Below are positions 34,906-44,094 of a stretch of DNA of 64,000 bases, one piece after another. A model generated the notes under the pieces. It saw only the letters and a list, made by a program, of their open reading frames with translations, made no database searches and was not told the DNA's origin. The DNA comes from an uncultured Clostridia bacterium (lineage in GTDB: Bacteria; Bacillota; Clostridia; Oscillospirales; Oscillospiraceae). Each line of letters opens with the position of its first letter. The first letter of the stretch is position 1. The DNA lies in NCBI GenBank assembly GCA_945876285.1, contig CAMCNO010000001.1:62001-126000 (forward strand), written 5' to 3'. Both the position numbers and the translations under genes were made by a program.

Positions 34906-35772
34906 GTGGCAAAGAGTATTTTACATACGATAGAGAACAATATGAGCAGTTTTTCCAAGGGACAGAAGCGGATCGCCGGTTATATCCTGGAAAACTACGA
35001 CAAGGCGGCTTTTATGACTGCCAGCAAGCTTGGAAAGCTGGTGGGCGTCAGTGAATCCACTGTGGTGCGGTTCGCGTCTGAGCTGGGCTACGACGGGTAT
35101 CCCAGTATGCAGCGGGCCCTGCAGGAAATGATCCGCAGCCGCCTGACCTCCACGCAGCGTATCCAGGCGGCGGGGGACTTGCTTGACCGCCAGGATCTGC
35201 TGGGGGCTGTTCTGCAGTCTGATATTGACAAGCTGCGGGAGATCGTGGGCGAAGCCGACCGGAGGGAATTCGACAACGTTGTGGAGCGCATCATGCAGGC
35301 TCGCCATATCTATATTTTAGGTGTCCGGTCTTCTTCGTTTGTAGCGGGGTATTTGAATTTTTACATGCATCTGCTGTGTGAGAATGTGACGCTGGTGCAG
35401 TCCAACGCGGCGGGTGAGATTTTTGAGCAGCTCTTCCGCATCGGGCCGGAGGATGTGATGATCGCTATCAGCTTCCCCCGGTACTCCAAGGTAACGATGA
35501 ACACGGTTAAATTTGCCCAGGACCGGGGAGCCAGCATCATTGCCATCACAGACAACGAGCTTTCTCCGGTCTACCAGATGTCCGATGCGGCGCTGCTGGC
35601 GCCCTGTGAGATGATCTCCTTCGTGGACTCCATGGTGGCGCCCCTGTCCCTCATCAACGCTCTGCTGGTGGCGCTGGCCCACCGCATGGGAACGGACGTG
35701 TCTACCACCTTCGCGGAGCTGGAGGACATTTGGAACGAATACGGTGTATTTGGAAAGATGGATGATGAGTAA
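34906..35772 (+). CDS. MurR/RpiR family transcriptional regulator
   Basis: A 288-residue regulator with an N-terminal HTH_6 domain (SSFSKGQKRIAGYIL, then GVSESTVVRFASELGYDGYPSM) and a C-terminal sugar-isomerase (SIS) domain (about 130-260, with YILGVRSSSFVAGYL and IAISFPRYSKVTM) that senses phosphosugars. The start is GTG at 34906 with GGAGGG 7 nt upstream. No sugar operon is next to it; the following genes are housekeeping, so the target is unknown. Its stop overlaps the next start. Confidence 0.88.
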   Translation: MAKSILHTIENNMSSFSKGQKRIAGYILENYDKAAFMTASKLGKLVGVSESTVVRFASELGYDGYPSMQRALQEMIRSRLTSTQRIQAAGDLLDRQDLLGAVLQSDIDKLREIVGEADRREFDNVVERIMQARHIYILGVRSSSFVAGYLNFYMHLLCENVTLVQSNAAGEIFEQLFRIGPEDVMIAISFPRYSKVTMNTVKFAQDRGASIIAITDNELSPVYQMSDAALLAPCEMISFVDSMVAPLSLINALLVALAHRMGTDVSTTFAELEDIWNEYGVFGKMDDE

Positions 35773-37000
35773 AGAGATCGTAGTGGTGGGCGGCGGCGCC
35801 GCAGGCATGATGGCCGCCATCTCCGCAGCGGAGAAGGGCGCCCGCGTGACTCTGCTGGAGCCTAACGAGCGCCTGGGAAAAAAGCTGAATATCACCGGCA
35901 AAGGCCGGTGCAACGTCACCAACGACGCGGGGCTGGAGGAGCTGTTGGCGAACACGCCGAAAAACGGTAAGTTCCTGTACAGCGCCTTTTCCCGTTTTGA
36001 TGGCCGGGACGCCAAAGCGTTTTTTGAAAGCCTGGGCGTTCCACTGAAAACGGAGCGGGGCAACCGTGTGTTCCCGGTATCTGACCGCGCCTTCGACATC
36101 AGCGGCGCTTTGGAGCGGCGGCTGAAGGCTTTGAAGGTCGTTCTGCGCCGTGACCGGGCGGTATCCCTGGACATCCGGGACGGTATGGTCCACAGCGTCA
36201 GCGGCGATACGGGCGTTTATCCCGCGGAGGCTGTCATCCTGGCCACCGGAGGCGTCAGCTATCCAGCTACCGGTTCCACCGGGGAAGGCCACCGGATGGC
36301 AGCGGAGGCGGGACATACGGTAACACCGCTGCAGGGTTCCCTGGTGCCGCTGCGGGAGCAGGGACATGACTGCGCCCGGATGCAGGGCCTGAGCCTGCGG
36401 AACGTGGGCCTGACGGTATTTGAGAACGACAAAAAAATCTATACGGACTTCGGTGAGCTGCTGTTTACCCACTTCGGCCTCAGCGGACCGCTGATTTTGT
36501 CCGCTTCCGCCCATATGCGGCGTTTTGAGAAAAAGGCGTACCGCATCGAGATCGACTTAAAGCCCGCCTTGGACGAGCAGCAGCTTGACAAGCGACTGCT
36601 GTCCGATTTTGCGAAATACGCCAACAGTGATTTCTGCAACGCCCTGAACGACCTTTTGCCCCAGAAACTGATTCCGATAATCGTGGAGAGGGCGGACATC
36701 CCGCCTCACCAGAAGGTCCACGACCTGACAAAGGAGCAGCGGCGGGGGCTACTCCAGTTGTTAAAGCACTTCCCGGTAGTAATTGCCGGGCCATGCCCGG
36801 TGACGGACGCCATTGTGACTTCCGGCGGCGTCAAGGTAGGGGAAATCGATCCAAAGACAATGGAATCAAAGATTGTAAAGGGACTTTACTTTGCAGGTGA
36901 GCTGATCGATGTGGACGCCTACACCGGCGGCTTCAATCTTCAGATCGCCTGGGCCACAGGCCGTGCCGCCGGATTTGCGGCGGCAGAGAACGAAACATGA
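35765..37000 (+). CDS. HI0933-like NAD(P)/FAD-dependent oxidoreductase
   Basis: A 411-residue flavoprotein of the HI0933/YhiN family. KEIVVVGGGAAGMMAAISAAEKG is the FAD-binding motif, GKKLNITGKGRCNVTN is the family signature, LATGGVSYPATGSTGEGHRMA follows, and DVDAYTGGFNLQIAWATGRAAG is the C-terminal FAD motif. The biochemical role of the family is not settled. It overlaps the RpiR gene by 8 nt; ATG codons at 35762 and 35765 are both possible. Followed by cmk, a frequent order in Clostridia. Confidence 0.9.
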   Translation: MSKEIVVVGGGAAGMMAAISAAEKGARVTLLEPNERLGKKLNITGKGRCNVTNDAGLEELLANTPKNGKFLYSAFSRFDGRDAKAFFESLGVPLKTERGNRVFPVSDRAFDISGALERRLKALKVVLRRDRAVSLDIRDGMVHSVSGDTGVYPAEAVILATGGVSYPATGSTGEGHRMAAEAGHTVTPLQGSLVPLREQGHDCARMQGLSLRNVGLTVFENDKKIYTDFGELLFTHFGLSGPLILSASAHMRRFEKKAYRIEIDLKPALDEQQLDKRLLSDFAKYANSDFCNALNDLLPQKLIPIIVERADIPPHQKVHDLTKEQRRGLLQLLKHFPVVIAGPCPVTDAIVTSGGVKVGEIDPKTMESKIVKGLYFAGELIDVDAYTGGFNLQIAWATGRAAGFAAAENET

Positions 37001-37014
37001 CAGGAGAGACGACC

Positions 37015-37692
37015 ATGCACACCATCAGCGTTGCCATCGACGGCCCCTCCGGTGCGGGGAAAAGCACCCTGGCCCGCAGTATTGCCGCGAAGCTGGGTTA
37101 TTTATATGTGGATACCGGCGCTATCTACCGCACCATCGGTTATCACGCTTTTTCCACCGGAATTGACCCCAAGGATGAAGCGGCGGTATCTACTGCTCTG
37201 CCGGAGCTTCTGGTAGAGCTGGCCTATGGGGAGGATGGCCTGCAGCATATGTTCCTCAACGGTCAGGATGTGACGAAGGAAATTCGTCTGCCGGAGGTAT
37301 CCATGTACGCCTCCGCCGTGTCCGCCCATCCCACGGTGCGGGCATACCTGCTGGAGATGCAGCGGGAGCTGGCTCGTACCCACAACGTCATCATGGACGG
37401 CCGGGATATCGGAACCGTGGTCCTGCCGGACGCCCAGGTCAAGGTGTTCCTGACGGCCTCTCCCGAGGCCCGCGCCCATCGGCGGATGCTGGAACTGGAG
37501 CAGCGGGGCACACCTCAGCCCTTTGAACAGATTTTAAAAGACATCCAGGAGCGGGACTGGAACGATTCCCACCGGGCCGCAGCACCCCTGCGTCAGGCGG
37601 AAGACGCCGTTTTGCTCGATACCACGGAGCTTACCTTCCAGGAGAGCGAAGCCGCCCTGCTGGATATCATCCGGGAGAGGACTGGAGCATGA
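37015..37692 (+). CDS. cmk: cytidylate kinase
   Basis: CMP/dCMP kinase, 225 residues. P-loop IDGPSGAGKSTLARSIA (about residues 9-25), VDTGAIYRTIGYHA for CMP binding, and VIMDGRDIGTVVLPDA with the conserved Arg-Asp. The start with AGGAGAG upstream is preferred over an ATG at 36997 that overlaps the previous stop codon. cmk-plsC-ispH-rpsA is a conserved Clostridial cluster; the two downstream genes overlap or abut. Confidence 0.94.
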   Translation: MHTISVAIDGPSGAGKSTLARSIAAKLGYLYVDTGAIYRTIGYHAFSTGIDPKDEAAVSTALPELLVELAYGEDGLQHMFLNGQDVTKEIRLPEVSMYASAVSAHPTVRAYLLEMQRELARTHNVIMDGRDIGTVVLPDAQVKVFLTASPEARAHRRMLELEQRGTPQPFEQILKDIQERDWNDSHRAAAPLRQAEDAVLLDTTELTFQESEAALLDIIRERTGA

Positions 37693-38324
37693 AGCCCATA
37701 AATCGTTTTTTTGTTTTTGTATATTATGTGCTTGGATTTATCATGCGGATCATCCATCCCACCACGGTGGAGGGGCTGGAGAAGCTGCCGAAAAGCGGTG
37801 CTTTATTGTGCCCCAACCACTCCAGCAACTGGGATCCCGTTCTGCTCGGCCTCAGACTGCCGGTGAATTACCGGCTCCACGCCATGGCAAAGGAGGAACT
37901 GTTCAAAAATCCAATCCTGGGCTGGATCATCCGTAAGCTGGGTGGGTTTCCCGTCAGCCGGGGCAACAACGATATCCAGGCCGTCAAGACCGCCATTCAG
38001 GTCCTGAAGGCAGGGGATAACCTGCTGATCTTCCCGGAGGGAACGGTGGTCCGAAACGGTGTTGGGTATGTGGACGGCCTGCCTGCCCATGCCAAGAGCG
38101 GCGTAGCCATGATCGGCGTCCGAACCGGGGCGAAGCTGATCCCGGTATTCATGGACGGAGAGAAAAAACTGTTCCATCGGACCCGCATCATCTTCGGCGA
38201 CCCCTATGAGCCGGTCTATACCGGCCGCCATGGTACATCTGAGGAAATGCAGAAGATCGCGGATGACATCCTGGCGGCAGCCTATGCTCTGGGCGGCCAG
38301 GCTGTTGGAGGTGCGCCGCTATGA
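37689..38324 (+). CDS. plsC: 1-acyl-sn-glycerol-3-phosphate acyltransferase
   Basis: A 211-residue acyltransferase that makes phosphatidic acid. The N-terminal hydrophobic segment (RFFVFVYYVLGFIMRII) anchors it to the membrane. The HX4D catalytic motif is NHSSNWDP (about residues 43-50), GGFPVSRG and FPEGT are the glycerophosphate-binding blocks. Overlaps cmk by 4 nt and ispH by 4 nt, so it is translationally coupled to both. Confidence 0.92.
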   Translation: MKPINRFFVFVYYVLGFIMRIIHPTTVEGLEKLPKSGALLCPNHSSNWDPVLLGLRLPVNYRLHAMAKEELFKNPILGWIIRKLGGFPVSRGNNDIQAVKTAIQVLKAGDNLLIFPEGTVVRNGVGYVDGLPAHAKSGVAMIGVRTGAKLIPVFMDGEKKLFHRTRIIFGDPYEPVYTGRHGTSEEMQKIADDILAAAYALGGQAVGGAPL

Positions 38325-40288
38325 GAGGAAAGATCATGCTGGCGGAAAGCGCCGGCTTTTGCTACGGAGTCCAGCGGGCGGTGGATCTGGCCGAAAAAAC
38401 AGCTGATGAACAGGGAAGCTGCTGGATGCTGGGAGACCTCATCCACAATACCCATGTGGTGGAGGACCTGGCGGCCAGGGGCATCCGCAAAACATCGGAT
38501 ACCGATTCCCTGGGCATGGGAGATACCGTCATCATCCGTTCTCACGGAGAGCTGAAAAGCGTTCTGGACGGATTGGATCAGCGTGGCGTCCGATGTGTCA
38601 ACGCCACCTGTCCCAACGTGGTCCGCATCCAGCGGCTGGTAGCCCAGGCGGAGCAGGAGGGACGCCAGGCGGTCATCATTGGCGAGCCGCACCACCCGGA
38701 GGTGATGGGTGTAGCCAGCTGGTGTGCCCATCCGCTGGTTTTTAACGGGCCCGACTCCATTAAAATGTGGTTGTCGAAAAACCCGGAAAGCCGCGAAACC
38801 CCTCTGACAGTAGTGGCTCAGACCACCTGCATTCGTGAACTTTTTGAAACTTCTTGGAAAATCCTAAAAAAAGAGTGTACAAACGTAAAAATTTTTGATA
38901 CAATATGCAATGCTACGCATAAGCGGCAAACGGAAGCGGCGTTCATCGCCGGCCAAGTGGACGTGATGGTCGTGGTAGGAGACCGGAAGAGTGCCAACAC
39001 AAAGCACCTGACAGAGATCTGCATGAAGGAATGCCCCCGCGTGCTCCAGGTAGAGAGCGCGGACGAGCTGCCCCATGGGATTTTTGCCGGATGCTCTGCG
39101 GCGGGACTGACTGCCGGCGCCTCCACACCTGCGGGCATTATTAAGGAGGTATATGCAACGATGAGCGAAGAAATCAAAGCGGCCGAGGGCAAAGAGGAGT
39201 CCTTCGAGGAATTACTGAATCAGTCTTTCAAAACTTTAAATACAGGAGAGAAGGTAACCGGTATCGTCACGGCCATCACCCCGACTGAGGTGCAGGTGGA
39301 CGTGGGGGCCAAGCAGGCCGCTTACATCAAGCTGAGCGAGCTGAGCGACGACCCCAGTGCAAAGCCCGAGGACATCGTCAAGATCGGCGATGAGATCGAG
39401 ACCTACATTGTCCGCGTCAACGACGTGGAAGGCTATGCCGAGCTGTCCAAGAAGCGTCTGGACGCCGTCAAGGTCTGGGAGAACATCGAGACCGCCGTGG
39501 AAGAGAAGGCTGTCATGGAAGGCACCGTCACCGAGGAGAACAAGGGCGGTATCGTGGTGTCCGTCAAGGGCGTCCGCGTGTTCGTCCCCGCTTCCCAGAG
39601 CGGCCAGCCCCGCGGCGCTGACCTGTCCGAGATGAAGGGTCAGAAGGTTCAGCTGCGCATCACTGAGGTCAACCGTGCCCGCCGCCGTGTGGTGGGTTCC
39701 ATTCGCAGCGTTTCTGACGAGGCCCGTAAGGCCGCTCAGGAGGCTGTTTGGGGCTCCATCGAGGTTGGCAAGCACTACACCGGCACCGTGAAGTCCATGA
39801 CCAGCTACGGCGTGTTCGTGGATATCGGCGGTGTGGACGGCATGGTACATATCTCTGAGCTGTCCTGGAGCCGCATCAAGACCCCCTCTGAGGTCTGCAA
39901 GGTGGGCGACACCATGGATGTGTACGTCATTTCCTTTGACGCTGAGAAGCATAAGATCTCTCTGGGCGTCAAGGATCACAGCGTCGATCCCTGGACCGTG
40001 TTCATGAACAAGTACAGCGTGGGCGATGTGGCCTCTGTCCGTATCGTCAAGCTGATGACCTTCGGCGCCTTTGCCGAGGTCGTGCCCGGCGTGGATGGCC
40101 TGATCCACATTTCCCAGATCGCTGACCGCCGCATCGAGAAGCCCGAGGATGTCCTGTCTGAGGGCCAGATCGTGGATGCCAAGATCACCGCTGTGGACGA
40201 AGAGAAGAAGAAGATCTCCCTGTCCATCCGCGCTCTGCTGGCTCCTGTTGTGGAGGAAGCTGCCGAGGAGGCTCCCGTCGAGGAGTAA
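38321..40288 (+). CDS. ispH-rpsA: fused 4-hydroxy-3-methylbut-2-enyl diphosphate reductase / ribosomal protein S1
   Basis: A 655-residue fusion found in many Clostridia. Residues 1-280 are IspH (LytB), the last enzyme of the MEP isoprenoid pathway: its [4Fe-4S] ligands are Cys14 (GFCYGV), Cys97 (NATCPNV) and Cys196 (TICNATH). Residues about 305-640 hold four S1 RNA-binding domains, e.g. GEKVTGIVTAITPTEVQVDVG and GKHYTGTVKSMTSYGVFVDIG. An internal SD (AAGGAGGT, 39143-39150) and an in-frame ATG at 39161 (residue 281, MSEEIKAAEG) could yield a free S1 of 375 residues. Codon use also shifts: the last part of IspH has an AT-rich patch, the S1 part is strongly biased. Confidence 0.95.
   Translation: MRGKIMLAESAGFCYGVQRAVDLAEKTADEQGSCWMLGDLIHNTHVVEDLAARGIRKTSDTDSLGMGDTVIIRSHGELKSVLDGLDQRGVRCVNATCPNVVRIQRLVAQAEQEGRQAVIIGEPHHPEVMGVASWCAHPLVFNGPDSIKMWLSKNPESRETPLTVVAQTTCIRELFETSWKILKKECTNVKIFDTICNATHKRQTEAAFIAGQVDVMVVVGDRKSANTKHLTEICMKECPRVLQVESADELPHGIFAGCSAAGLTAGASTPAGIIKEVYATMSEEIKAAEGKEESFEELLNQSFKTLNTGEKVTGIVTAITPTEVQVDVGAKQAAYIKLSELSDDPSAKPEDIVKIGDEIETYIVRVNDVEGYAELSKKRLDAVKVWENIETAVEEKAVMEGTVTEENKGGIVVSVKGVRVFVPASQSGQPRGADLSEMKGQKVQLRITEVNRARRRVVGSIRSVSDEARKAAQEAVWGSIEVGKHYTGTVKSMTSYGVFVDIGGVDGMVHISELSWSRIKTPSEVCKVGDTMDVYVISFDAEKHKISLGVKDHSVDPWTVFMNKYSVGDVASVRIVKLMTFGAFAEVVPGVDGLIHISQIADRRIEKPEDVLSEGQIVDAKITAVDEEKKKISLSIRALLAPVVEEAAEEAPVEE
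38876..38904 (+). promoter_or_regulatory. candidate internal promoter for S1
   Basis: TGTACA (38876-38881), 17-bp spacer, TACAAT (38899-38904), in an AT-rich patch inside the ispH coding part, 257 nt before the internal S1 start. It would separate S1 synthesis from that of IspH. Confidence 0.4.
39143..39163 (+). promoter_or_regulatory. internal ribosome-binding site for free S1
   Basis: AAGGAGGT (39143-39150), a near-perfect Shine-Dalgarno, 10 nt before an in-frame ATG (39161) exactly at the junction between the IspH and S1 parts. Confidence 0.55.
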
Positions 40289-40298
40289 TTTCATCTGC

Positions 40299-40333
40299 AA
40301 AGAGGCAGGCTGAATAGGCCTGCCTCTTTTTTT
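40299..40333 (+). terminator. rho-independent terminator after ispH-rpsA
   Basis: 12-bp stem (40299-40310 with 40318-40329), 7-nt loop, then TTTT. Confidence 0.9.
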
Positions 40334-40340
40334 GAAAAAC

Positions 40341-40392
40341 TTGTGATTTTTTTCACGTTTTCGTTGCATTGTGCATTTCAATCTGTTATAAT
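40341..40392 (+). promoter_or_regulatory. Rex-like operator and promoter of the CoA-transferase gene
   Basis: Promoter: TTGCAT (40364-40369), 17-bp spacer, TATAAT (40387-40392). Just upstream, TTGTGA (40341-40346) and TCAC (40353-40356) with 6 nt between resemble the Rex box TTGTGAAnnnnTTCACAA, matching 11 of its 14 defined bases, and also a CRP-type TGTGA-N6-TCACA site. The position fits control of a fermentation gene by the NADH-sensing repressor Rex; no rex gene is in the window. Confidence 0.5.
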
Positions 40393-40459
40393 CTTGACAA
40401 TGCGATGTATGACTATATGTGACCTCATCATACAACAATTCAGATAGGGAGGAAGAAAT

Positions 40460-41806
40460 ATGAGCTATCAGGACGAATACAAGCAGAAGTTAAAGACCGC
40501 GGATGAAGCGGTACAGGTGATCAAGTCCGGCGATTGGCTGGATTACGGATGGAGCATCTGTACTGCAAATGCATTGGATAAAGCACTGGCAAAGCGCATG
40601 GAGAGCTTGACGGACGTCAATATCCGCGGCGGCATCCTGACCCGCCGTCCCGCTATTTTTGATGTTCCCAATGCCGCCGACCACTTCACCTGGAACTCCT
40701 GGCATATGTCCGGCATTGAGCGCAAGGCCGTCAAGGAGGGCTTCTCTTTCTATATCCCCCTGCGCTATTCCGAGCTGCCCGGCTACTACCGCAACTGCAT
40801 CAAGTCCCTGGACGTGGCTATGTTCCAGGTGGCACCCATGGACGAGCACGGCTATTTCAACTTCGGCCCCGGCGGCTCTCACCTGAAGGCCGTCTGCGAG
40901 TGCGCTAAGACCGTCATCGTGGAGGTCAATAAGAATATGCCCATCTGCCTGGGCGGTTTTGATAACTGCGTCCACATCAGCGACGTGGGTATGATCGTTG
41001 AGGGCGAGAATCCTCCCATGGAGACGCTGGGCGGCTCCGGAGAACCCTCCGATGTGGATCTGGCCATCGCCAATCTGGTGGTGCCTGAAGTCCCCGATGG
41101 CGCCTGCCTGCAGCTGGGCATCGGCTCCGTGCCCAACACCATCGGCAAGATGATCGCAAAGTCCGACCTGAAGGATCTGGGCGTGCATACTGAGATGTAT
41201 GTGGACGCTTTCGTGGATATGGCCGAGGCCGGCAAGCTGACCGGCCTGCGCAAGCCCTTTGACCGTGGCCGTCAGGTCTACGCATTCGCCGCAGGTTCTC
41301 AGAAGCTGTACGACTATATCAACAACAACCCCGCATGTATGGCGGCTCCCGTCAGCTATGTCAACGACATCGCCCGGGTGTCCCAGATCGATAACTTCAT
41401 CTCTATCAACGGTGCGGTGGACATCGACCTGTTCGGCCAGGTGTCCTCTGAGTCCTCCGGCATCAACCACATCTCCGGTGCCGGCGGCCAGCAGGACTTC
41501 GTCATGGGCGCGTACCTCGCCAAGGGCGGCAAGAGCTTCATCTGCTGCTCCTCCACGGTGATGGACAAGAAGACCGGCAAGCTCCAGTCCCGTATCCGCC
41601 CCACGCTGCTGCAGGGCTCCATTGCCACCTGCACCCGCACCAACCTCCACTGGCTGGTGACGGAGTACGGCAAGTTCAACGCCAAGGGCAAGTCCACCTG
41701 GGAGCGTGCCGAGGGCCTCATCAACATCGCCCATCCCCAGTTCCGGGAGGAGCTGATCGCGGAAGCGGAGAAAATGCACATCTGGCGCCGCTCCAACAAG
41801 AAGTAA
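40460..41806 (+). CDS. but: butyryl-CoA:acetate CoA-transferase
   Basis: A 448-residue family I CoA-transferase of the acetyl-CoA hydrolase/transferase group. It would exchange CoA between butyryl-CoA and acetate, the last step of butyrate formation in many gut Clostridia. The probable catalytic Glu245 lies in [33 protein letters not shown] and [18 protein letters not shown] (CoA loop) are family blocks. The length and blocks fit But; 4-hydroxybutyrate or acetate/succinate CoA-transferase are the alternatives. Monocistronic between two strong terminators, with a good ribosome-binding site (AGGGAGG) and highly biased codons, so probably strongly expressed. Confidence 0.85.
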   Translation: MSYQDEYKQKLKTADEAVQVIKSGDWLDYGWSICTANALDKALAKRMESLTDVNIRGGILTRRPAIFDVPNAADHFTWNSWHMSGIERKAVKEGFSFYIPLRYSELPGYYRNCIKSLDVAMFQVAPMDEHGYFNFGPGGSHLKAVCECAKTVIVEVNKNMPICLGGFDNCVHISDVGMIVEGENPPMETLGGSGEPSDVDLAIANLVVPEVPDGACLQLGIGSVPNTIGKMIAKSDLKDLGVHTEMYVDAFVDMAEAGKLTGLRKPFDRGRQVYAFAAGSQKLYDYINNNPACMAAPVSYVNDIARVSQIDNFISINGAVDIDLFGQVSSESSGINHISGAGGQQDFVMGAYLAKGGKSFICCSSTVMDKKTGKLQSRIRPTLLQGSIATCTRTNLHWLVTEYGKFNAKGKSTWERAEGLINIAHPQFREELIAEAEKMHIWRRSNKK

Positions 41807-41826
41807 ACATCTGTTGTATATGATAG

Positions 41827-41861
41827 TCGGCGGGTATTCGGTGGAATACCCGCCGATTTTT
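41827..41861 (+). terminator. rho-independent terminator after the CoA-transferase gene
   Basis: 13-bp perfect stem (41827-41839 with 41844-41856), GGTG loop, followed by TTTTT. Confidence 0.93.
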
Positions 41862-41892
41862 GCAGAAATCGTTTCATTTTTTATAAAAATGC

Positions 41893-41921
41893 TTGTAAAT
41901 CACTAAAAATATCGGTATAAT
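41893..41921 (+). promoter_or_regulatory. promoter of the CarD-ispDF operon
   Basis: TTGTAA (41893-41898), 17-bp spacer, TATAAT (41916-41921), about 90 nt before the start of the CarD gene. Confidence 0.8.
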
Positions 41922-42017
41922 ATATTTCAAACGGACTACAATTTGCAGAAAAATGACCCAGACGGATACCAAGCGCAGGCGAACGAGGAAGTACAGAGAA
42001 AGGATTAGGGACTTGCC

Positions 42018-42509
42018 ATGTTCAGCATTGGGGATCTGGTCGTGCATCCCATGCACGGCGCCGGCGTGATCGATGACATTGTCCGGGAGCGGGTAGCGGG
42101 TACAACAAAGGAATATTATGTGTTCAAGATGCCCATGGGCGGGCTGATCCTGAAGATCCCGACAGAGAACAGCCAGACGATCGGCATCCGCAAGGTGATC
42201 TCCAAAGCGGAGGCAGATGAACTCCTGGAGGCGATCCCGTCCATTGCAGTGGAACACAATGCAAACTGGAACAAACGTTACCAGGAGAATTTACTGCGCC
42301 TGAAAAGCGGTGACCTCCGGGAGGTTGCGCAGGTCATCAAGGGCCTGATGCGCCGGGATACGCTCCGCGGGCTGTCTACCGGGGAGCGGAAAATGCTGCA
42401 CAGCGCAAAGCAGATCATGATATCTGAACTGGTTTTGGTATTGGATTCCGATTATAAGTCCGTGGAAGGGCAGCTGGACCGTGTCATGTCACAGAAAGCC
42501 CCAAATTGA
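42018..42509 (+). CDS. carD: CarD-like transcription regulator
   Basis: A 163-residue CarD/CdnL-type RNA polymerase binding protein. The N-terminal Tudor-like RID domain (FSIGDLVVHPMHGAGVIDDIV, then YYVFKMPMGGLILKIPT) contacts the RNAP beta subunit, and the helical C-terminal domain (NWNKRYQENLLRLKSGDLREVAQVIKGLMRRD) binds promoter DNA. Such proteins stabilise open complexes at rRNA and other promoters. In Clostridia carD often precedes ispD-ispF, as here. It is 23 nt before ispD. Confidence 0.92.
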   Translation: MFSIGDLVVHPMHGAGVIDDIVRERVAGTTKEYYVFKMPMGGLILKIPTENSQTIGIRKVISKAEADELLEAIPSIAVEHNANWNKRYQENLLRLKSGDLREVAQVIKGLMRRDTLRGLSTGERKMLHSAKQIMISELVLVLDSDYKSVEGQLDRVMSQKAPN

Positions 42510-42532
42510 TGAAGCTCTGAGAGGAATGAAAG

Positions 42533-43264
42533 ATGTTTCCTTTTTTGAAGAAGATGCGGGAGAGCAGACGGCCTTTCTGCTCTGCCCTGGTGGCCGCCGC
42601 CGGAAGCTCCAGCCGGATGGGCGGCCTCAATAAGCTGCTGGAACCGTTGGATGGCATCCCGGTTCTGGTGCGTACACTGACGGCACTGCAATCGTCCCAG
42701 CGGGTGGATGAGATCGTGGTGGCGACCCGGGAGGAAGACCTGGTGGAGATCTCCCAGCTCTGCCGTACATATGGCATCAGTAAATGCACAAAGGTCATCC
42801 GGGGCGGCGAAAGCCGCGTCCACTCCGTGCTGCTGGCCGCGCTGGAAGCATCCCCGGAAGCAACGCTCCTGGCGGTGCAGGACGGAGCGCGTCCTCTGGC
42901 AACACCGGAGCTCATTGACCGGGTCATTTCCGCGGCAAGCCGCTGCGGCGCCGCGGCGCCGGCTGTTCCGGTAAAGGATACCGTAAAGGTGGTGCGGGAC
43001 GGTGGGGCCGTGGAGCGGACGCTGGATCGGGACAGCCTGCGGGCCGTTCAGACGCCCCAGGTATTTGAGGCTGATTTGCTGAAAGCCGCCCTTCAGGCTG
43101 CCGTGGACAGCGGCAGCGCCGTGACGGATGACTGCGGCGCGGTGGAGGCATTGGGCAAAGTGGTTTTTCTGGTGGACGGCGATGAGGCCAACATCAAGAT
43201 CACGACGCCCATCGACCTCACACTGGCGGAGGCCATCTTACAGGCAAGGGAGAATCAGGCATGA
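42533..43264 (+). CDS. ispD: 2-C-methyl-D-erythritol 4-phosphate cytidylyltransferase
   Basis: Third enzyme of the MEP isoprenoid pathway, 243 residues. [21 protein letters not shown] is the CTP-binding loop, with AVQDGARPL and PVKDTVKVV following; the dimerisation region [19 protein letters not shown] is present. The stop overlaps the ispF start (ATGA). GAGGAA precedes the ATG. ispH is 2 kb upstream, so three MEP genes are close. Confidence 0.94.
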   Translation: MFPFLKKMRESRRPFCSALVAAAGSSSRMGGLNKLLEPLDGIPVLVRTLTALQSSQRVDEIVVATREEDLVEISQLCRTYGISKCTKVIRGGESRVHSVLLAALEASPEATLLAVQDGARPLATPELIDRVISAASRCGAAAPAVPVKDTVKVVRDGGAVERTLDRDSLRAVQTPQVFEADLLKAALQAAVDSGSAVTDDCGAVEALGKVVFLVDGDEANIKITTPIDLTLAEAILQARENQA

Positions 43265-43746
43265 CGAATCTGCGTATTGGGCACGGCTATGATGTTCACC
43301 GTCTGGTGGAAGGGCGGAAGCTGATTCTGGGCGGCGTGGATATCCCCTGGGAAAAGGGCCTGCTGGGGCACTCGGACGCGGATGTGCTGGTTCATGCTGT
43401 CATGGACGCGCTGACCGGCGCGGCCCGGCTGGGGGATATCGGGAAGCTGTTTCCCGACACCGACCCGGCTTATGCCGGTATCTCCAGCCTGAAGCTGCTG
43501 TCGGAGGTCGGGCGGCTGCTGGGGGAGAAGGGCTTTGCCGTGGTGAATATCGACGCCACGCTGCTGGCCCAGGCGCCCAAGGTAGGGCCGTACAAACAGA
43601 CGATGGCGGAAAATATGGCCGCTGCCCTGGGCATCGGCCCTGAGCAGGTCAATGTAAAGGCCACCACGGAAGAGGGGCTGGGCTTCACCGGAGACGGCTC
43701 CGGCATGGCGGCTCACGCTGTGGTATTGCTGGAAATTCTTAGATAG
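43261..43746 (+). CDS. ispF: 2-C-methyl-D-erythritol 2,4-cyclodiphosphate synthase
   Basis: Fifth enzyme of the MEP pathway, 161 residues, forming a trimer with zinc at the interface. [15 protein letters not shown] holds the zinc ligands Asp and His, [18 protein letters not shown] follows, and [23 protein letters not shown] is the C-terminal signature. Translationally coupled to ispD; a terminator lies 10 nt after the stop. Confidence 0.96.
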   Translation: MTNLRIGHGYDVHRLVEGRKLILGGVDIPWEKGLLGHSDADVLVHAVMDALTGAARLGDIGKLFPDTDPAYAGISSLKLLSEVGRLLGEKGFAVVNIDATLLAQAPKVGPYKQTMAENMAAALGIGPEQVNVKATTEEGLGFTGDGSGMAAHAVVLLEILR

Positions 43747-43755
43747 AGAACGTTA

Positions 43756-43784
43756 AGGGACGTGCCTGCGGCACGTCTCTTTTC
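43756..43784 (+). terminator. rho-independent terminator after ispF
   Basis: 11-bp stem (43756-43766 with 43770-43780, one G:T pair), TGC loop, followed by TTTT. Confidence 0.85.
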
Positions 43785-43833
43785 TCACCATTTCTCCTTC
43801 TTTCCGTAAACTGGATAGAAAGGAGGAGTGCCT

Positions 43834-44094
43834 ATGGACTACTACTTGATTCTGGCCCGCTCCGTAACCTATGCCCAGCGGATGCAGTTCGCGCTTGAGC
43901 GGGCAGGTCTCCGCTGCCAGATATTCCGGGCCCCCAGGGAACTGACCGACCTGGGCTGCGCCTACGCCGTGCGGCTGGCAGCGGCGGACCTCGCCGATGC
44001 ATTGACGGTTCTTCACAGGGAATCTCTGGACCCTGTTCAAATATTTCTCAACCAACGAGGCGTTTTTCGGGAGGTCGGCCATGATTTATCTTGA
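43834..44094 (+). CDS. DUF3343 putative Se/S carrier protein
   Basis: An 86-residue protein of the DUF3343 (Se/S-carrier-like) family. The sequence starts MDYYLILARSVTYAQRMQFAL and has its key part in AGLRCQIFRAPRELTDLGCAYAVRL, with two cysteines (about residues 30 and 43) that may carry sulfane sulfur or selenium. It overlaps the following cysteine desulfurase gene by 14 nt, which suggests that the desulfurase loads it. The ATG has AAGGAGGAG upstream; a GTG 6 nt before is in frame. Confidence 0.82.
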   Translation: MDYYLILARSVTYAQRMQFALERAGLRCQIFRAPRELTDLGCAYAVRLAAADLADALTVLHRESLDPVQIFLNQRGVFREVGHDLS

